From the NCBI RefSeq assembly GCF_038405225.1, contig NZ_CP151657.1:3472001-3536000 (forward strand): DNA of 64,000 nt. The letters are read 5' to 3'. Under the pieces are notes generated by a model. That model did not search any database. It was not told the origin of the DNA and saw only the letters and a program-made list of their open reading frames with translations. A program made the position numbers and the translations under genes. Of this stretch, positions 8,945 to 16,940 are shown piece by piece. The DNA comes from Arthrobacter citreus. GTDB lineage: Bacteria > Actinomycetota > Actinomycetes > Actinomycetales > Micrococcaceae. Each line of letters begins with the position of its first letter. Position 1 is the first letter of the stretch.

Positions 8945-10002
8945 GCAGTCCTCGTTTCTCTGCGCGTTCCCAGGGAAGTCACGCCGGTGGTCAAGCGATG
9001 CACGGCTTCCACCACCTGTTCCGGCGTCACGCCGGACAGGCAGGGGTGCCCGGGCACAGGGCAGTCGCGGGCGCGGCTGAGCCGGCAGGGGGCGTTCTGG
9101 TCGCCCAGCAGTTCCAGGGGAACCCGGTGCGGCGCCCACCGCACGGCCGGAACCACGGGGGCGAAAAGGCTCACCACGGGAGTTCCGACCGCCGCCGCCA
9201 GATGAGCCGGTCCAGTGTTGCCGACGACTACGGCCGAGGCTCCCGCAAGGACGCCGGCCAGAGTGCTCAGGTCGGTGCGTCCGCCCAGGTCCAGGCCGGC
9301 CACGCCCGCCACCGTGGCCGTGAGCCTGGTTTCTCCGGGCCCGCCGGTGACTACAACCCGGTATCCGGCCGCGGTCAGCAGCTCCACCGCGGCGGCGTGG
9401 TGCAGCGCCGGCCAGGCACGGGCGGGAACCGCGGCCCCGGGATGGACCACTACATAGGGGCCTTCACCCACCAGGTGCCGGACGTCGCCGGTGCCGCGCA
9501 GGCGCAGGCGTTTGTCGTCGTCGGCGGGGAGGCGGTAGCCGGCCGCCGCGGCGATCTGCAGGGCCCGCTCGGCTTCGGGCTGGTCCTCGGGAAAGTCCTC
9601 GCCGGGCCGTAGCCGGACATCCAGGAGGGAACCGGCATAGTCCACCGAGGCACCGGTGATCCGGGATACGCCGGCCAGGCGCAGCACCATGGCGAGGGGC
9701 AGCGGGGACTGGTGGAAGGAGGTCAGGATCACCGCTTCCTCGATCCCCGCGCCGCGGATGTCCTGTTCCAGGCTGTCGAGTGAGGCTTCGGCAACCGGTG
9801 GTGCCGGATCGCTGATCCAGGGTGCGTTCCAGGTGATGACGCTGTCCGCGCCGGGCAGGAGGCGGCCGGCGTCGGCGCCCCGGGGCCCGCAGAGCAGGAT
9901 GACGCGGGTTTGCCCCCCTCCGGCAACGGCGCGCACGGCCGGACCTGCCAGCAGGACATCTCCGGCACTGTCCAGCCGGGCCACCAGGACGCCGCGTGTC
10001 AC
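8941..10002 (-). CDS. Glycosyltransferase family 9 (heptosyltransferase-like)
   Basis: A 353-residue GT9 protein. It opens with the family pattern VARLDSAGDVLLAGPAVRAV (7-26), contains VVVHPGA (184-190) at the start of the C-terminal domain, and ends with VVGNTGPAHLAAAVGTPVVSLF (259-280). GT9 enzymes typically use ADP-heptose. GTG 10002 overlaps the stop of the GmhB-like phosphatase (GTGA at 9999-10002), and its stop overlaps the next transferase. A C-terminal run of Cys (NAPCRLS, RDCPVP, HPCLSG) is also seen in other GT9 family members. Acceptor unknown. Confidence 0.87.
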   Translation of the reverse strand: MTRGVLVARLDSAGDVLLAGPAVRAVAGGGQTRVILLCGPRGADAGRLLPGADSVITWNAPWISDPAPPVAEASLDSLEQDIRGAGIEEAVILTSFHQSPLPLAMVLRLAGVSRITGASVDYAGSLLDVRLRPGEDFPEDQPEAERALQIAAAAGYRLPADDDKRLRLRGTGDVRHLVGEGPYVVVHPGAAVPARAWPALHHAAAVELLTAAGYRVVVTGGPGETRLTATVAGVAGLDLGGRTDLSTLAGVLAGASAVVVGNTGPAHLAAAVGTPVVSLFAPVVPAVRWAPHRVPLELLGDQNAPCRLSRARDCPVPGHPCLSGVTPEQVVEAVHRLTTGVTSLGTRRETRTA

Positions 10003-10520
10003 GGGCGGTCCAAAAGCAGTGCGACGGCGCCGGCCAGGTCCCGGGCCACCAGCGGTGCCGCGGCGGTCTCCTCGGGGCGGGTGACGGGTGTGGGGACCAG
10101 GACGGCGCGGGCACCCGCGGCTTCCGCCGCGGCCATGTCCGCACCAATGTCCCCGATCACGGCCACCTCGGCGGGCTGCAGTCCCAGCCGGGCGCAGGCG
10201 CTGTGAATCATACCCGGCTGCGGTTTGCGGCAGGCGCATCCGTCCCCGGGGCCGTGCGGGCATATTTCCCATACGTCGAAGCGGCCCAAGAGGTGTTGTA
10301 TCCGGGAGTTGACGGCGGTCACCTGGGACGTTGTGAGCAGGCCGCGCGCAACCCCGGACTGGTTGGTGATGACGCCGGTCCGAATGCCGCGCCGGCGCAG
10401 CTTCCGCAGGACGGCGGCCGCCTGCGGAAAGGGATCAACGAGGGCTGGGTTGCCGTTGTAGGGGACATCACGGACCAGCGTTCCGTCACGGTCGAAGAGC
10501 ACCGCGCGCGGCACGTCCAT
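9999..10520 (-). CDS. gmhB: HAD-family D-glycero-heptose-1,7-bisphosphate phosphatase-like (GmhB-like)
   Basis: A 173-residue HAD phosphatase. It has motif I FDRDGTLV (nucleophile Asp10, Asp12), motif II TNQSG, a zinc-loop pattern CPHGPGDGCACRKPQPGM and motif IV GDIGAD, the set shared by GmhB and the N-terminal domain of HisB. GmhB removes the C7 phosphate before nucleotidylation, so it completes the GmhA-HldE path. The frame is open far upstream; ATGs at 10520, 10535 and 10559 are all possible. ATG 10520 gives the usual family N-terminus and has GGGA nine bases upstream. It heads the minus-strand heptose operon. Histidinol-phosphate phosphatase is the alternative. Confidence 0.82.
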   Translation of the reverse strand: MDVPRAVLFDRDGTLVRDVPYNGNPALVDPFPQAAAVLRKLRRRGIRTGVITNQSGVARGLLTTSQVTAVNSRIQHLLGRFDVWEICPHGPGDGCACRKPQPGMIHSACARLGLQPAEVAVIGDIGADMAAAEAAGARAVLVPTPVTRPEETAAAPLVARDLAGAVALLLDRP

Positions 10521-10700
10521 TTTCCAAGGTCCCATACGGAACTTTTTCCCCATCTGCATCGGACCTAAACACTTTTGCCCGTACTTCTTCTCCTTCTCCT
10601 CCTTCTTCTCCCCGCTTCGCTTAGCCTGCCGCCGGCACTCTGGCAGGATGATGACCACTCGGTCCGCGGCGGCGGACGGTTCGACGGCGGGAGGACTGGA
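10521..10700. promoter_or_regulatory. Divergent intergenic region with a 30-base polypyrimidine tract
   Basis: This spacer must carry the promoters of the heptose operon (minus) and of the GT9 gene (plus). A near-uninterrupted pyrimidine run lies at 10584-10613; on the minus strand it is a GA-rich tract with several overlapping GGAG/AAGGAG elements 25-90 bases upstream of gmhB. The start of gmhB could lie at 10559, closer to this tract. No clear palindromic operator is visible. Confidence 0.35.
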
Positions 10701-11696
10701 ATGGACGGTGGCATGGAAGGGGTCGGCGCTCTGGAACAGGACGGCGGTGTGGAACGGGACGGCGGGGGCCGGGATCGGCCGGAGCTCCTGGCCCTGAGGG
10801 CCCTGAAGCTGGGGGACCTGCTGGTGGCGGTTCCGGCGCTTCGGGCGCTGCGGCGGGCCTTTCCGGACCACCGCATTTCCTATGCGGCACAGGAGTGGCT
10901 GCTGCCGGTGGTGAAACTGGTGGGCAGTGTGGACGCGCTTCTGCCGCTGCACGGCCTGGACGTTCCCATTCCGCTGGAACCCGGACGGATTGACGTGGCA
11001 GTGAACCTGCACGGCAGCGGTCCGGAGAGCACCGGACGGCTTGAGGCGCTGATGCCGCGGCTCCTCCTCGGACACGCAGGGCCAGGGCTGGCCGGGCCGC
11101 AGTGGCGGGACGGCGTCCACGAGCGGGAGCGCTGGGCGGACCTCATGACCTGGCACGGAATCCCCGCCGATCCGCTGGACTATCTCCTGCTGCCTCCCTC
11201 CTCGCCCAGCCCGGCGCCGGATGCTGTGGTCATTCATGTGGGTGCTGCCTACGGCAGCAGGCTGTGGCCGGTGGAGCGCTTCGCCGCGGTGGCCGCCGAA
11301 CTGCACCGGACCGGCCGGGACATACTGTTCACCGGCAGCGCCGGTGAACGCCCCAGGGCACTGGCGGTTGCTGACCTGGCGGGCATCCCCTCCGGTGCAG
11401 TTGCCGCCGGGAAGCTGGGACTTGACGAGTTTGCCGCCGCCGTGGCGGGAGCCTCGCTGGTGGTGTCCGCAGATACCGGTGCCGCCCATTTGGCCTCGGC
11501 GTATGCACGGCCGTCGGTGGTGATTTTCGGCCCGGCGCCCGTCGCGGAGTGGGGTCCGCCGGAGGGACCGCACATCGCCCTGACGGATGAGAGCCGGCGG
11601 CTGGGGGATACGTTCGCGGTGGAACCCGATCCGGCACTGCTGGCCGTTTCGGTGGAGGATGTGCTCGCGGCCGCCGAAAAACTGGATGTTCTCTAG
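10701..11696 (+). CDS. Glycosyltransferase family 9
   Basis: A 331-residue third GT9 member. After a Gly/Asp-rich N-terminus, LALRALKLGDLLVAVPALRALRRAF (30-54) is the family hallmark; VIHVGAAYGSRLWP begins the C-terminal domain, and SADTGAAHLASAYARPSVVIFGP is the nucleotide-binding patch. An upstream ATG at 10575 would add a Leu-rich stretch read from the polypyrimidine tract and has no ribosome-binding site, whereas ATG 10701 has GGGAGGA seven bases upstream, so I chose the latter. It diverges from the heptose operon and ends 18 bases before the sigma-factor stop. Confidence 0.85.
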   Translation: MDGGMEGVGALEQDGGVERDGGGRDRPELLALRALKLGDLLVAVPALRALRRAFPDHRISYAAQEWLLPVVKLVGSVDALLPLHGLDVPIPLEPGRIDVAVNLHGSGPESTGRLEALMPRLLLGHAGPGLAGPQWRDGVHERERWADLMTWHGIPADPLDYLLLPPSSPSPAPDAVVIHVGAAYGSRLWPVERFAAVAAELHRTGRDILFTGSAGERPRALAVADLAGIPSGAVAAGKLGLDEFAAAVAGASLVVSADTGAAHLASAYARPSVVIFGPAPVAEWGPPEGPHIALTDESRRLGDTFAVEPDPALLAVSVEDVLAAAEKLDVL

Positions 11697-11714
11697 GCGG
11701 TCCCGGGCCGTCAA

Positions 11715-12494
11715 CTAGGCGCTCACAGCTTCGGGGCCCGCACCGGACTTCGCCGGCCGGCCAAGAATCTCGTGCTGAAGCTTGACCAGGATCCTGGCCA
11801 GTCGGCGCGACACCTGCATCTGGGTCATCCCCAGCCGCTCACCGATGACATGCTGCGGCTCCTCGTGAAAGTAACGGCGGAACAGGATGTCCCGTTCGCT
11901 GTCATCGAGCGTGCGGATGGCGGCCGCAAGAATCACCAGGTTTTCCGCCTGCTCCAGCCGGTTGTCGAGGCTTCCGTGGAACTCCGCCAAATTGCCGCCC
12001 TCAAAGGGAGCGTCCAGGGAGTCCGGCTGAAGGCTGCTCTGGCAGTTCAGCGCCTCGGATACCGTTTTTTCGTCCACTCCCAGCTCACTGGCGAGTTCCG
12101 GCACCGTGGGCTCCCGCACCAGCCGCTGGGTCAGGGCGGGATAGACCTTGGCAAGGGTGGTGCGCAGGTCCTGCACCTCCCGCGGCGGCCGTACCACCCA
12201 GGACAGGTCCCGCAGATAGCGCTTGATCTCGCCATGGATGGTTGGAACGGCAAAGGCCGGAAAGTGCCGCCCCACAGCGGGATCAAACCGCTGTACCGCC
12301 TTGATAAGCCCGATGTAGGCCACCTGGCGAAGGTCGGCGCGGTCGCGCCCCGGACCGCTGTAGGCCCCGGCAACGCTGTCGGCCAGGTCCCGGTGCGCCA
12401 GGATCAGTTCATGGTGGAGGGCCTGTTGCAGATCACCGCGGGCACTGCGTGCTTTCGTGAAATGGGCGAGGGAATCCAGCTCGGGAGGCGTCAT
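11715..12494 (-). CDS. RNA polymerase sigma factor, SigB/SigF/SigG family
   Basis: A 259-residue group 3 sigma factor. Region 2 is recognisable in DLRQVAYIGLIKAVQRFDP, with RHFPAFAVPTIHGEIKRYLRD completing region 2.3-2.4; region 3 includes PTVPELASELGVDEKTV; region 4 carries HVIGERLGMTQMQVSRRLARIL as the -35-binding helix-turn-helix. Such factors direct general stress, osmotic or stationary-phase regulons and are usually held by an RsbW-type anti-sigma factor. None is adjacent here, which is unusual for the family. The ATG at 12494 has no good Shine-Dalgarno sequence, so expression may rest on a leaderless or weakly translated mRNA. Confidence 0.88.
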   Translation of the reverse strand: MTPPELDSLAHFTKARSARGDLQQALHHELILAHRDLADSVAGAYSGPGRDRADLRQVAYIGLIKAVQRFDPAVGRHFPAFAVPTIHGEIKRYLRDLSWVVRPPREVQDLRTTLAKVYPALTQRLVREPTVPELASELGVDEKTVSEALNCQSSLQPDSLDAPFEGGNLAEFHGSLDNRLEQAENLVILAAAIRTLDDSERDILFRRYFHEEPQHVIGERLGMTQMQVSRRLARILVKLQHEILGRPAKSGAGPEAVSA

Positions 12495-12703
12495 GGGGCA
12501 GCATTTCGTCGTTCCTATGTAGCCCCCTGCTGGACTGCTACCTCAGGAAAACAGAAGTGCCCTTAGTAATCAAGGCTTGCGGCGTGAAAAACTCCAAAGG
12601 ACGTCTTTACTTCTCCGCTGAGCAGAAGGTATACGAGAAGAAGTAGGGCGAAATGCAGCAGTTAGCGGCGCCGAACCGGCAGCAACTGGCGGCCGGCCGG
12701 GTG
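12495..12703. other. Intergenic region upstream of the sigma gene
   Basis: This 209-bp, relatively A+T-rich stretch lies upstream of the sigma gene and downstream of the small membrane-protein gene. A 20-codon frame (12584-12646, plus strand, GTG start, basic product) is present but has no convincing ribosome-binding site. I found no clear GTTT-N15-GGGTAT-type SigB/SigF promoter. Confidence 0.3.
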
Positions 12704-13171
12704 TCAACGACGCCGTGTGCGGCGTTTGCGGTGCGGTGTCTTGCGCGTCTGGGCCGGGGGCGAGGGCGGAGATGATGCTTCCGGCACCGCGACAGGGGAT
12801 GCAGCAGTGAGGGAGTCGCTGCGCTCCGCCTGGTTTCCGGGGCCATCCAACATGCGGCCCAGCCCCGCCAGCTGGTCGGGTCCGCTGTCAGCGGCCGTTG
12901 CCGGGGCGGTCGCCGGATCGGCGGCGCCGGCCCGCACTCCGCCGCGTTTGAGCACCAGAACGGCGGCGGCACCGATAACGGCAAGGCCGGAAGCCAGCAC
13001 CAGCATGAGCATGGTGTAGAACCACATAAGGGTAAGGCCGGGCGGGGCCGAAACCGGCGGAGTCAGGACGCCGGTGAGGCAAATGAGCCAGAACGCGGCG
13101 CAGCTGCCGACAATGATCCAGGCTGTCCGGGTTGGCAGGGAATACAGGAGGTTGTGCAGCTTCTGTTCCAT
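12704..13171 (-). CDS. Two-span membrane protein with basic C-terminus, unknown function
   Basis: A 155-residue protein I cannot assign to a family. Two hydrophobic segments (about 18-38, AWIIVGSCAAFWLICLTGVL; and about 47-73, with LMWFYTMLMLVLASG) should form a hairpin in the membrane. The remaining half is Ala/Pro/Ser-rich and ends in a strongly basic tail (KTPHRKRRTRRR), which should be cytoplasmic and could bind nucleic acid or lipids. AGGA lies eight bases before ATG 13171. It lies 101 bp downstream of the lipoprotein gene on the same strand; a shared transcript is possible. Confidence 0.65.
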   Translation of the reverse strand: MEQKLHNLLYSLPTRTAWIIVGSCAAFWLICLTGVLTPPVSAPPGLTLMWFYTMLMLVLASGLAVIGAAAVLVLKRGGVRAGAADPATAPATAADSGPDQLAGLGRMLDGPGNQAERSDSLTAASPVAVPEASSPPSPPAQTRKTPHRKRRTRRR

Positions 13172-13272
13172 GTGGGAGTCCTGGGAAGAGGCCGTGTTGC
13201 CGTCTGCTCGACGTCCCCAAGTCTAGGCAGCACCCGCGACGCCCGGACAGCTTATGCCCCCTTGTGGGGCCC

Positions 13273-13998
13273 TTATGGAGCGTTTGTCCCGAGGGGGGTT
13301 GCCGGACCGCTGGACTCCTCGACAATGACCTTGACTGCACCGGTGGGCTGCTGCTGGGCAACGGCATCGTTCAGCGGCTGGACCTGCTCGGCCGGGACCC
13401 GGACGTTGATGCTGCCGGTGCGCCCGTTTGTCGCCAGCCAGTGCAGCTGCACCTGCGGAGCCGCGTCGGTGCCGAGCCAGGCCTTGAAGGCATCCGCCGC
13501 TTCACGCAGCTGCTGGTCGCTGAATTCGGTCTTGGCGGGGATGGCTCCGGCGCCGGAGACCACTGCTTCGGCCTCCGGCGTGGTGACGGCGACGTGGAGC
13601 TGGCCGTCCTCAATCCACGCATCGGAATATTCGTCCCCCAGGTCAGTTTTCAGCTGGGCATGGAGCTGGAGGAGATCCGTCATTTGGTCTTCCGTCAGTG
13701 AGGTGGGGTCCGGGGCCGACGGCGTCGCTCCCGTATGTTCCGTTGGTTCAGGGCTGTTGGCTGACGTGCCGGCTGCGCTCTCCCCGGCGGTGTCCGGCGA
13801 TTCGGGCGAGGACGAGGAGGCGGCATCCGGCGACTGCGCCGTCGGCGACGCGGCTTCCTGGCCGCAGCCGCCCAAGGCCAGCAGAGCCGCCAGCGAAAGG
13901 CCGGTAAGCGCCACCGGCACGGCGGGCCGACGTGGGGAAACCGGCCGGAAGCTTGTTGATAATGCGGTGCTGTCATTTGGTCGGAAGAGCGGGGCCAT
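13273..13998 (-). CDS. Lipoprotein with alpha-lytic-protease pro-domain-like region
   Basis: A 241-residue predicted lipoprotein. A hydrophobic signal (28-44) ends in the lipobox LGGC with Cys45, followed by an 80-residue Ser/Pro/Thr/Asp-rich linker. Residues from about 115 on (EEYSDAWI-like segment GDEYSDAWIEDGQLHVAVTT, a GAGA turn, and a C-terminal TGSINVRVP strand) follow the pattern of the pro-region of alpha-lytic/streptogrisin (S1E) proteases. No catalytic domain follows. The gene lies immediately downstream of a sortase-anchored S1E-type protease, so it may act in trans as a folding factor or inhibitor for it; this is inference. CAGGAGG five bases before ATG 13998 fixes the start; an upstream in-frame ATG at 14040 is weaker. 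Confidence 0.72.
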   Translation of the reverse strand: MAPLFRPNDSTALSTSFRPVSPRRPAVPVALTGLSLAALLALGGCGQEAASPTAQSPDAASSSSPESPDTAGESAAGTSANSPEPTEHTGATPSAPDPTSLTEDQMTDLLQLHAQLKTDLGDEYSDAWIEDGQLHVAVTTPEAEAVVSGAGAIPAKTEFSDQQLREAADAFKAWLGTDAAPQVQLHWLATNGRTGSINVRVPAEQVQPLNDAVAQQQPTGAVKVIVEESSGPATPLGTNAP

Positions 13999-14039
13999 GG
14001 AGCCTCCTGATATCGGTCCAATACATGCACGTAATACCA

Positions 14040-14072
14040 AAGCGGGCCCCGGTACAAGACCAGGACCCGCTT
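14040..14072 (-). terminator. Hairpin after the protease gene
   Basis: Inverted repeat with arms AAGCGGG (14040-14046) and CCCGCTT (14066-14072); on the minus strand the stem extends to ten pairs with one G-U pair. It lies 25 bases past the protease stop. The following T content is modest, so termination may be partial and allow read-through into the lipoprotein gene. Confidence 0.55.
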
Positions 14073-14096
14073 CGGTTATGTCACGCTAGCTGCGGA

Positions 14097-16772
14097 TTAT
14101 GCATCCTGCATCTGGCGGCGGCGGTTGATCAGCAGGGCGCTGATTCCACCGGCGGTGAGCAGTGCGCCTGCTCCGGCGAACAGACCCATACCGGCTACAC
14201 CGGTGTCGGGCAGGCCGTCACCGTTGTTGTCCGGCGCCGGGGTCGGCGTCGGAGTCGGGGTGGGGTTGCCCGGCTGAGGTGCCGGGGGCACCACCGGAGG
14301 AGCCTGCTCCTCAACTTCAACGGCAGTAACCGTGAAGTTCACCTGCGGAGACCATGCGGACTCTGCTCCGTTGAGGGTCTGGATCGAGCCGACTCCGTAG
14401 GTACCCGGAGCGAGGACCGGGAAGCCCGTGACCGTCCACTTGCCGGTGTCGGCAACGGTGGCCTTGAGCGTGGTCTCGCCGATGGTTACTGCTACCTCTG
14501 CGCCGGCGGTGCCGGTACCCGAGACGTCACTGGGGTTCTCGCCTTCAGTGAAGTCCTGGCCCTCGGTGATGGAGGTGATGGCCGGAGCCTCGAGGATAAC
14601 GCTGAATGCAGCGGTGGCCTTGGGGGACTCAGACTTACCAGCGATGCCGTCCTGAGTTGCACTCACGGTGTATGCGCCGTAGGTGAGGGCCTCGTCGAGC
14701 TTGAGTTCCCATGTTCCGTCAGTGCCGACAGTGGCCGTACCGGTCTCTTCAACAGCAGCCAGCATGCCGGCAGTGTCTTCCTTGGCCTCTTCTGCGGTGT
14801 TGTTGCCGGTTACGGAGACGGTGACCTCAGCGCCTGCGTCGCCGGTGCCGGTGATGGTCGTGAGCGAGTCAGCGATCTGCGCACCATCTGCCGGGTTCGT
14901 GATGACCGGAGCTGCCAGCGGAGCTTCCTTGACGGTGAGCTCGTAGGAGACAGTCTTGGACTTGTTGAAGCCGTTGACAGCCTGGACCTTGAACTCCAGC
15001 TTTCCGTCTGCGGGAACGGTGGACGGAGCCGGGAAGCTCCAGGCGCCGTCTGCAACGTCAATGTTGACGGTGTCGTCGCCGCGGGTGAGCTTGACCGTGC
15101 TGCCGGCCGGAGCCGTACCGGTGATGGCCTCGCCCGTGAGAACGGTGCCCTTGTCCTCGTGCGAGGTCAGTTCCGGAGCAGCAACAAAGATCGCAACTGA
15201 ATAACCCTTGAGGTAGGAGAGACCGTCGGAAAGCGAGGTGGAGAACATGCGCTCCACACCCTCGCGGACGCCGACGGCACTGTTGATGCCCATGGCGTTG
15301 TTACCCGAGATGGTTGATCCACCGGAGTCGCCCGGCTTAGCGTTCTCCGTCAGAGTCGACTCGAAACCGAAAACGCCGCGGATATCTTCCTCGGTGCCCT
15401 TGTGGCCACCCACGTAGAAATCACCGAGTGCGGTGACTTCACCGCAGCTCCAGCCGGTGGTGCGGCCGGACTTGCAGACTGGCGCGCCGATAACCGCATC
15501 CACGGTGCCGGTGATCTTGGTGGTTGCCGCGGTGAGATCCTTGGCGTCTTCCCACTGAGTGACCTCGGGCAACAGATCGAGTTCGCTGTTGATCTCGTTG
15601 ATGACGGCAACATCTGTACCAACGTTGCCGCCGGTTTCCAGATCGATAGGTGAATTCTTCGCGCCGCCGAACTGGGAGAAACCCCAGGTGCCGAGCTCAG
15701 CAAGGAGGGCAGGATCATCCGTTCCGCTGGCCGGGTCGCCTGTGGGATCGGTGAGGAGTGCTTCAGTGACGTCGCCGTCCTGTGCACAGTGACCTGCAGT
15801 AATTACTGCGGCGTCGCCGTCTGCGTTGAAGCCGTTGAAACCAATGGAGCACAGTGCGGCCCCTTCGGGAACGGGGCTGGCGTAGCCCTGGCCGTTGACG
15901 ACGTCTTCAACCGGAGTCGCCGTGCCCGATGCGTCCGCCACAGTCACATTGGCGTACTTTTTGGCGATGGCTTCGGCCGGAGATCCGGCGACCTCAGCCA
16001 GATTCTTCGCGAGAACGGAGTCCCCCAAAGTAGCCGCTTTATCGACACTGATGACGTAGCCCGAACCGTTCCACATGATGGACTGCAGGCCCTGCACACC
16101 GACGTTGGCAATGTAATCGGCGCGGATCTTTTCGATGTTCGCCCGGTAGTCTCCGGAGAGGCTGACCGGGGCTGCGGTTTCTTCCTCTGCAGCCGGCTCT
16201 TCGGCGGCTTCGGTAGCCTCGGCGCTCGGAGCGTCGGTGGCTTCCTCGGCGGGTGCCTCTGTTGGCTCGGCTTCTTCGGCGGGAGCCACCAGGGTGGCGT
16301 CCAGCTCGAGGGCCAGAGCCTCGAGGGCATCACCGGAACCGGTGATGACGATCTTCTCGTCTTCGATGGCGATGCCTACGAAGCCTTCGGTTGCCTGAAG
16401 CTCGGGAAGGGCATCCGCTGCCTTCTTGCCGAGCTCGCCGGCTGCTTCAAACTCTTCGACCGTCATGCCCAGGTCACGGAGGAGTGCCTCGGCCAGGCCG
16501 GGATCCACAGTTCCGGCTTCCTCGGAAGCCTCTGCCTCATCGGCAGCGGTCTCTTCCGGAGCAGCTTCCTCGGTGACGGTTTCGTCAACGGCGGGCTCGC
16601 TGGCCGGGGTCTCGGTGGCTGTGGTGACAGGTGCTTCAGTGGACGCGACGTCCGGCTCCCCTGTCGGTGAAGCAATGGCCGGGGAAGCAATGAATGCTCC
16701 GCTCACCGCCAGTGCTGTTGCGGCGCCTAGAGCGCCAACGCGTTTGTAAAACGCGCTCGTATTGTCCTGCAT
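14097..16772 (-). CDS. Sortase-anchored S1E-like serine protease with Ig-like repeats
   Basis: An 891-residue surface protein. A signal peptide (1-34, AIASP junction) is followed by a Glu/Ala/Thr-rich pro-region (to about 205), a second pro-like segment, then a trypsin-fold domain (about 300-525) with the triad His328 (TAGHC), Asp387 (VGTDVAV) and Ser483 (GDSGGS) and Cys pairs 308/329 and 433/443. Three Ig-like/Big-type modules (about 535-810) and a Pro-rich stalk lead to LPDTG (854-858), a membrane span and RRR, i.e. a cell-wall sorting signal. It should degrade or process proteins at the cell surface. ATG 16772 has GGGGG five bases upstream; an ATG at 16784 has none. No sortase gene is in the window. 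Confidence 0.88.
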   Translation of the reverse strand: MQDNTSAFYKRVGALGAATALAVSGAFIASPAIASPTGEPDVASTEAPVTTATETPASEPAVDETVTEEAAPEETAADEAEASEEAGTVDPGLAEALLRDLGMTVEEFEAAGELGKKAADALPELQATEGFVGIAIEDEKIVITGSGDALEALALELDATLVAPAEEAEPTEAPAEEATDAPSAEATEAAEEPAAEEETAAPVSLSGDYRANIEKIRADYIANVGVQGLQSIMWNGSGYVISVDKAATLGDSVLAKNLAEVAGSPAEAIAKKYANVTVADASGTATPVEDVVNGQGYASPVPEGAALCSIGFNGFNADGDAAVITAGHCAQDGDVTEALLTDPTGDPASGTDDPALLAELGTWGFSQFGGAKNSPIDLETGGNVGTDVAVINEINSELDLLPEVTQWEDAKDLTAATTKITGTVDAVIGAPVCKSGRTTGWSCGEVTALGDFYVGGHKGTEEDIRGVFGFESTLTENAKPGDSGGSTISGNNAMGINSAVGVREGVERMFSTSLSDGLSYLKGYSVAIFVAAPELTSHEDKGTVLTGEAITGTAPAGSTVKLTRGDDTVNIDVADGAWSFPAPSTVPADGKLEFKVQAVNGFNKSKTVSYELTVKEAPLAAPVITNPADGAQIADSLTTITGTGDAGAEVTVSVTGNNTAEEAKEDTAGMLAAVEETGTATVGTDGTWELKLDEALTYGAYTVSATQDGIAGKSESPKATAAFSVILEAPAITSITEGQDFTEGENPSDVSGTGTAGAEVAVTIGETTLKATVADTGKWTVTGFPVLAPGTYGVGSIQTLNGAESAWSPQVNFTVTAVEVEEQAPPVVPPAPQPGNPTPTPTPTPAPDNNGDGLPDTGVAGMGLFAGAGALLTAGGISALLINRRRQMQDA

Positions 16773-16940
16773 TGAAACCCCCATTTATGTGCTGGCACAG
16801 ACCCCATCCCCACACTGGGCACAGGTGTACACCTGGCCGAAAAAATGCAGAGTCGAGACTGAGTGGAATGGCCGTCCACCAAGAAGGCAGACAAAGCTCA
16901 CCCAGAGCATAGCCGCACGTGAGAAATCTAACAAGAGTAC

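Noticed and set aside
10535-11714. N-terminal extension of the GmhB-like phosphatase to 11714
   Set aside because: The extension is antisense to the GT9 gene at 10701-11696 and has no known domain.
12584-12646. Twenty-codon plus-strand frame with basic product
   Set aside because: No convincing Shine-Dalgarno sequence and no recognisable family; left within the intergenic description.
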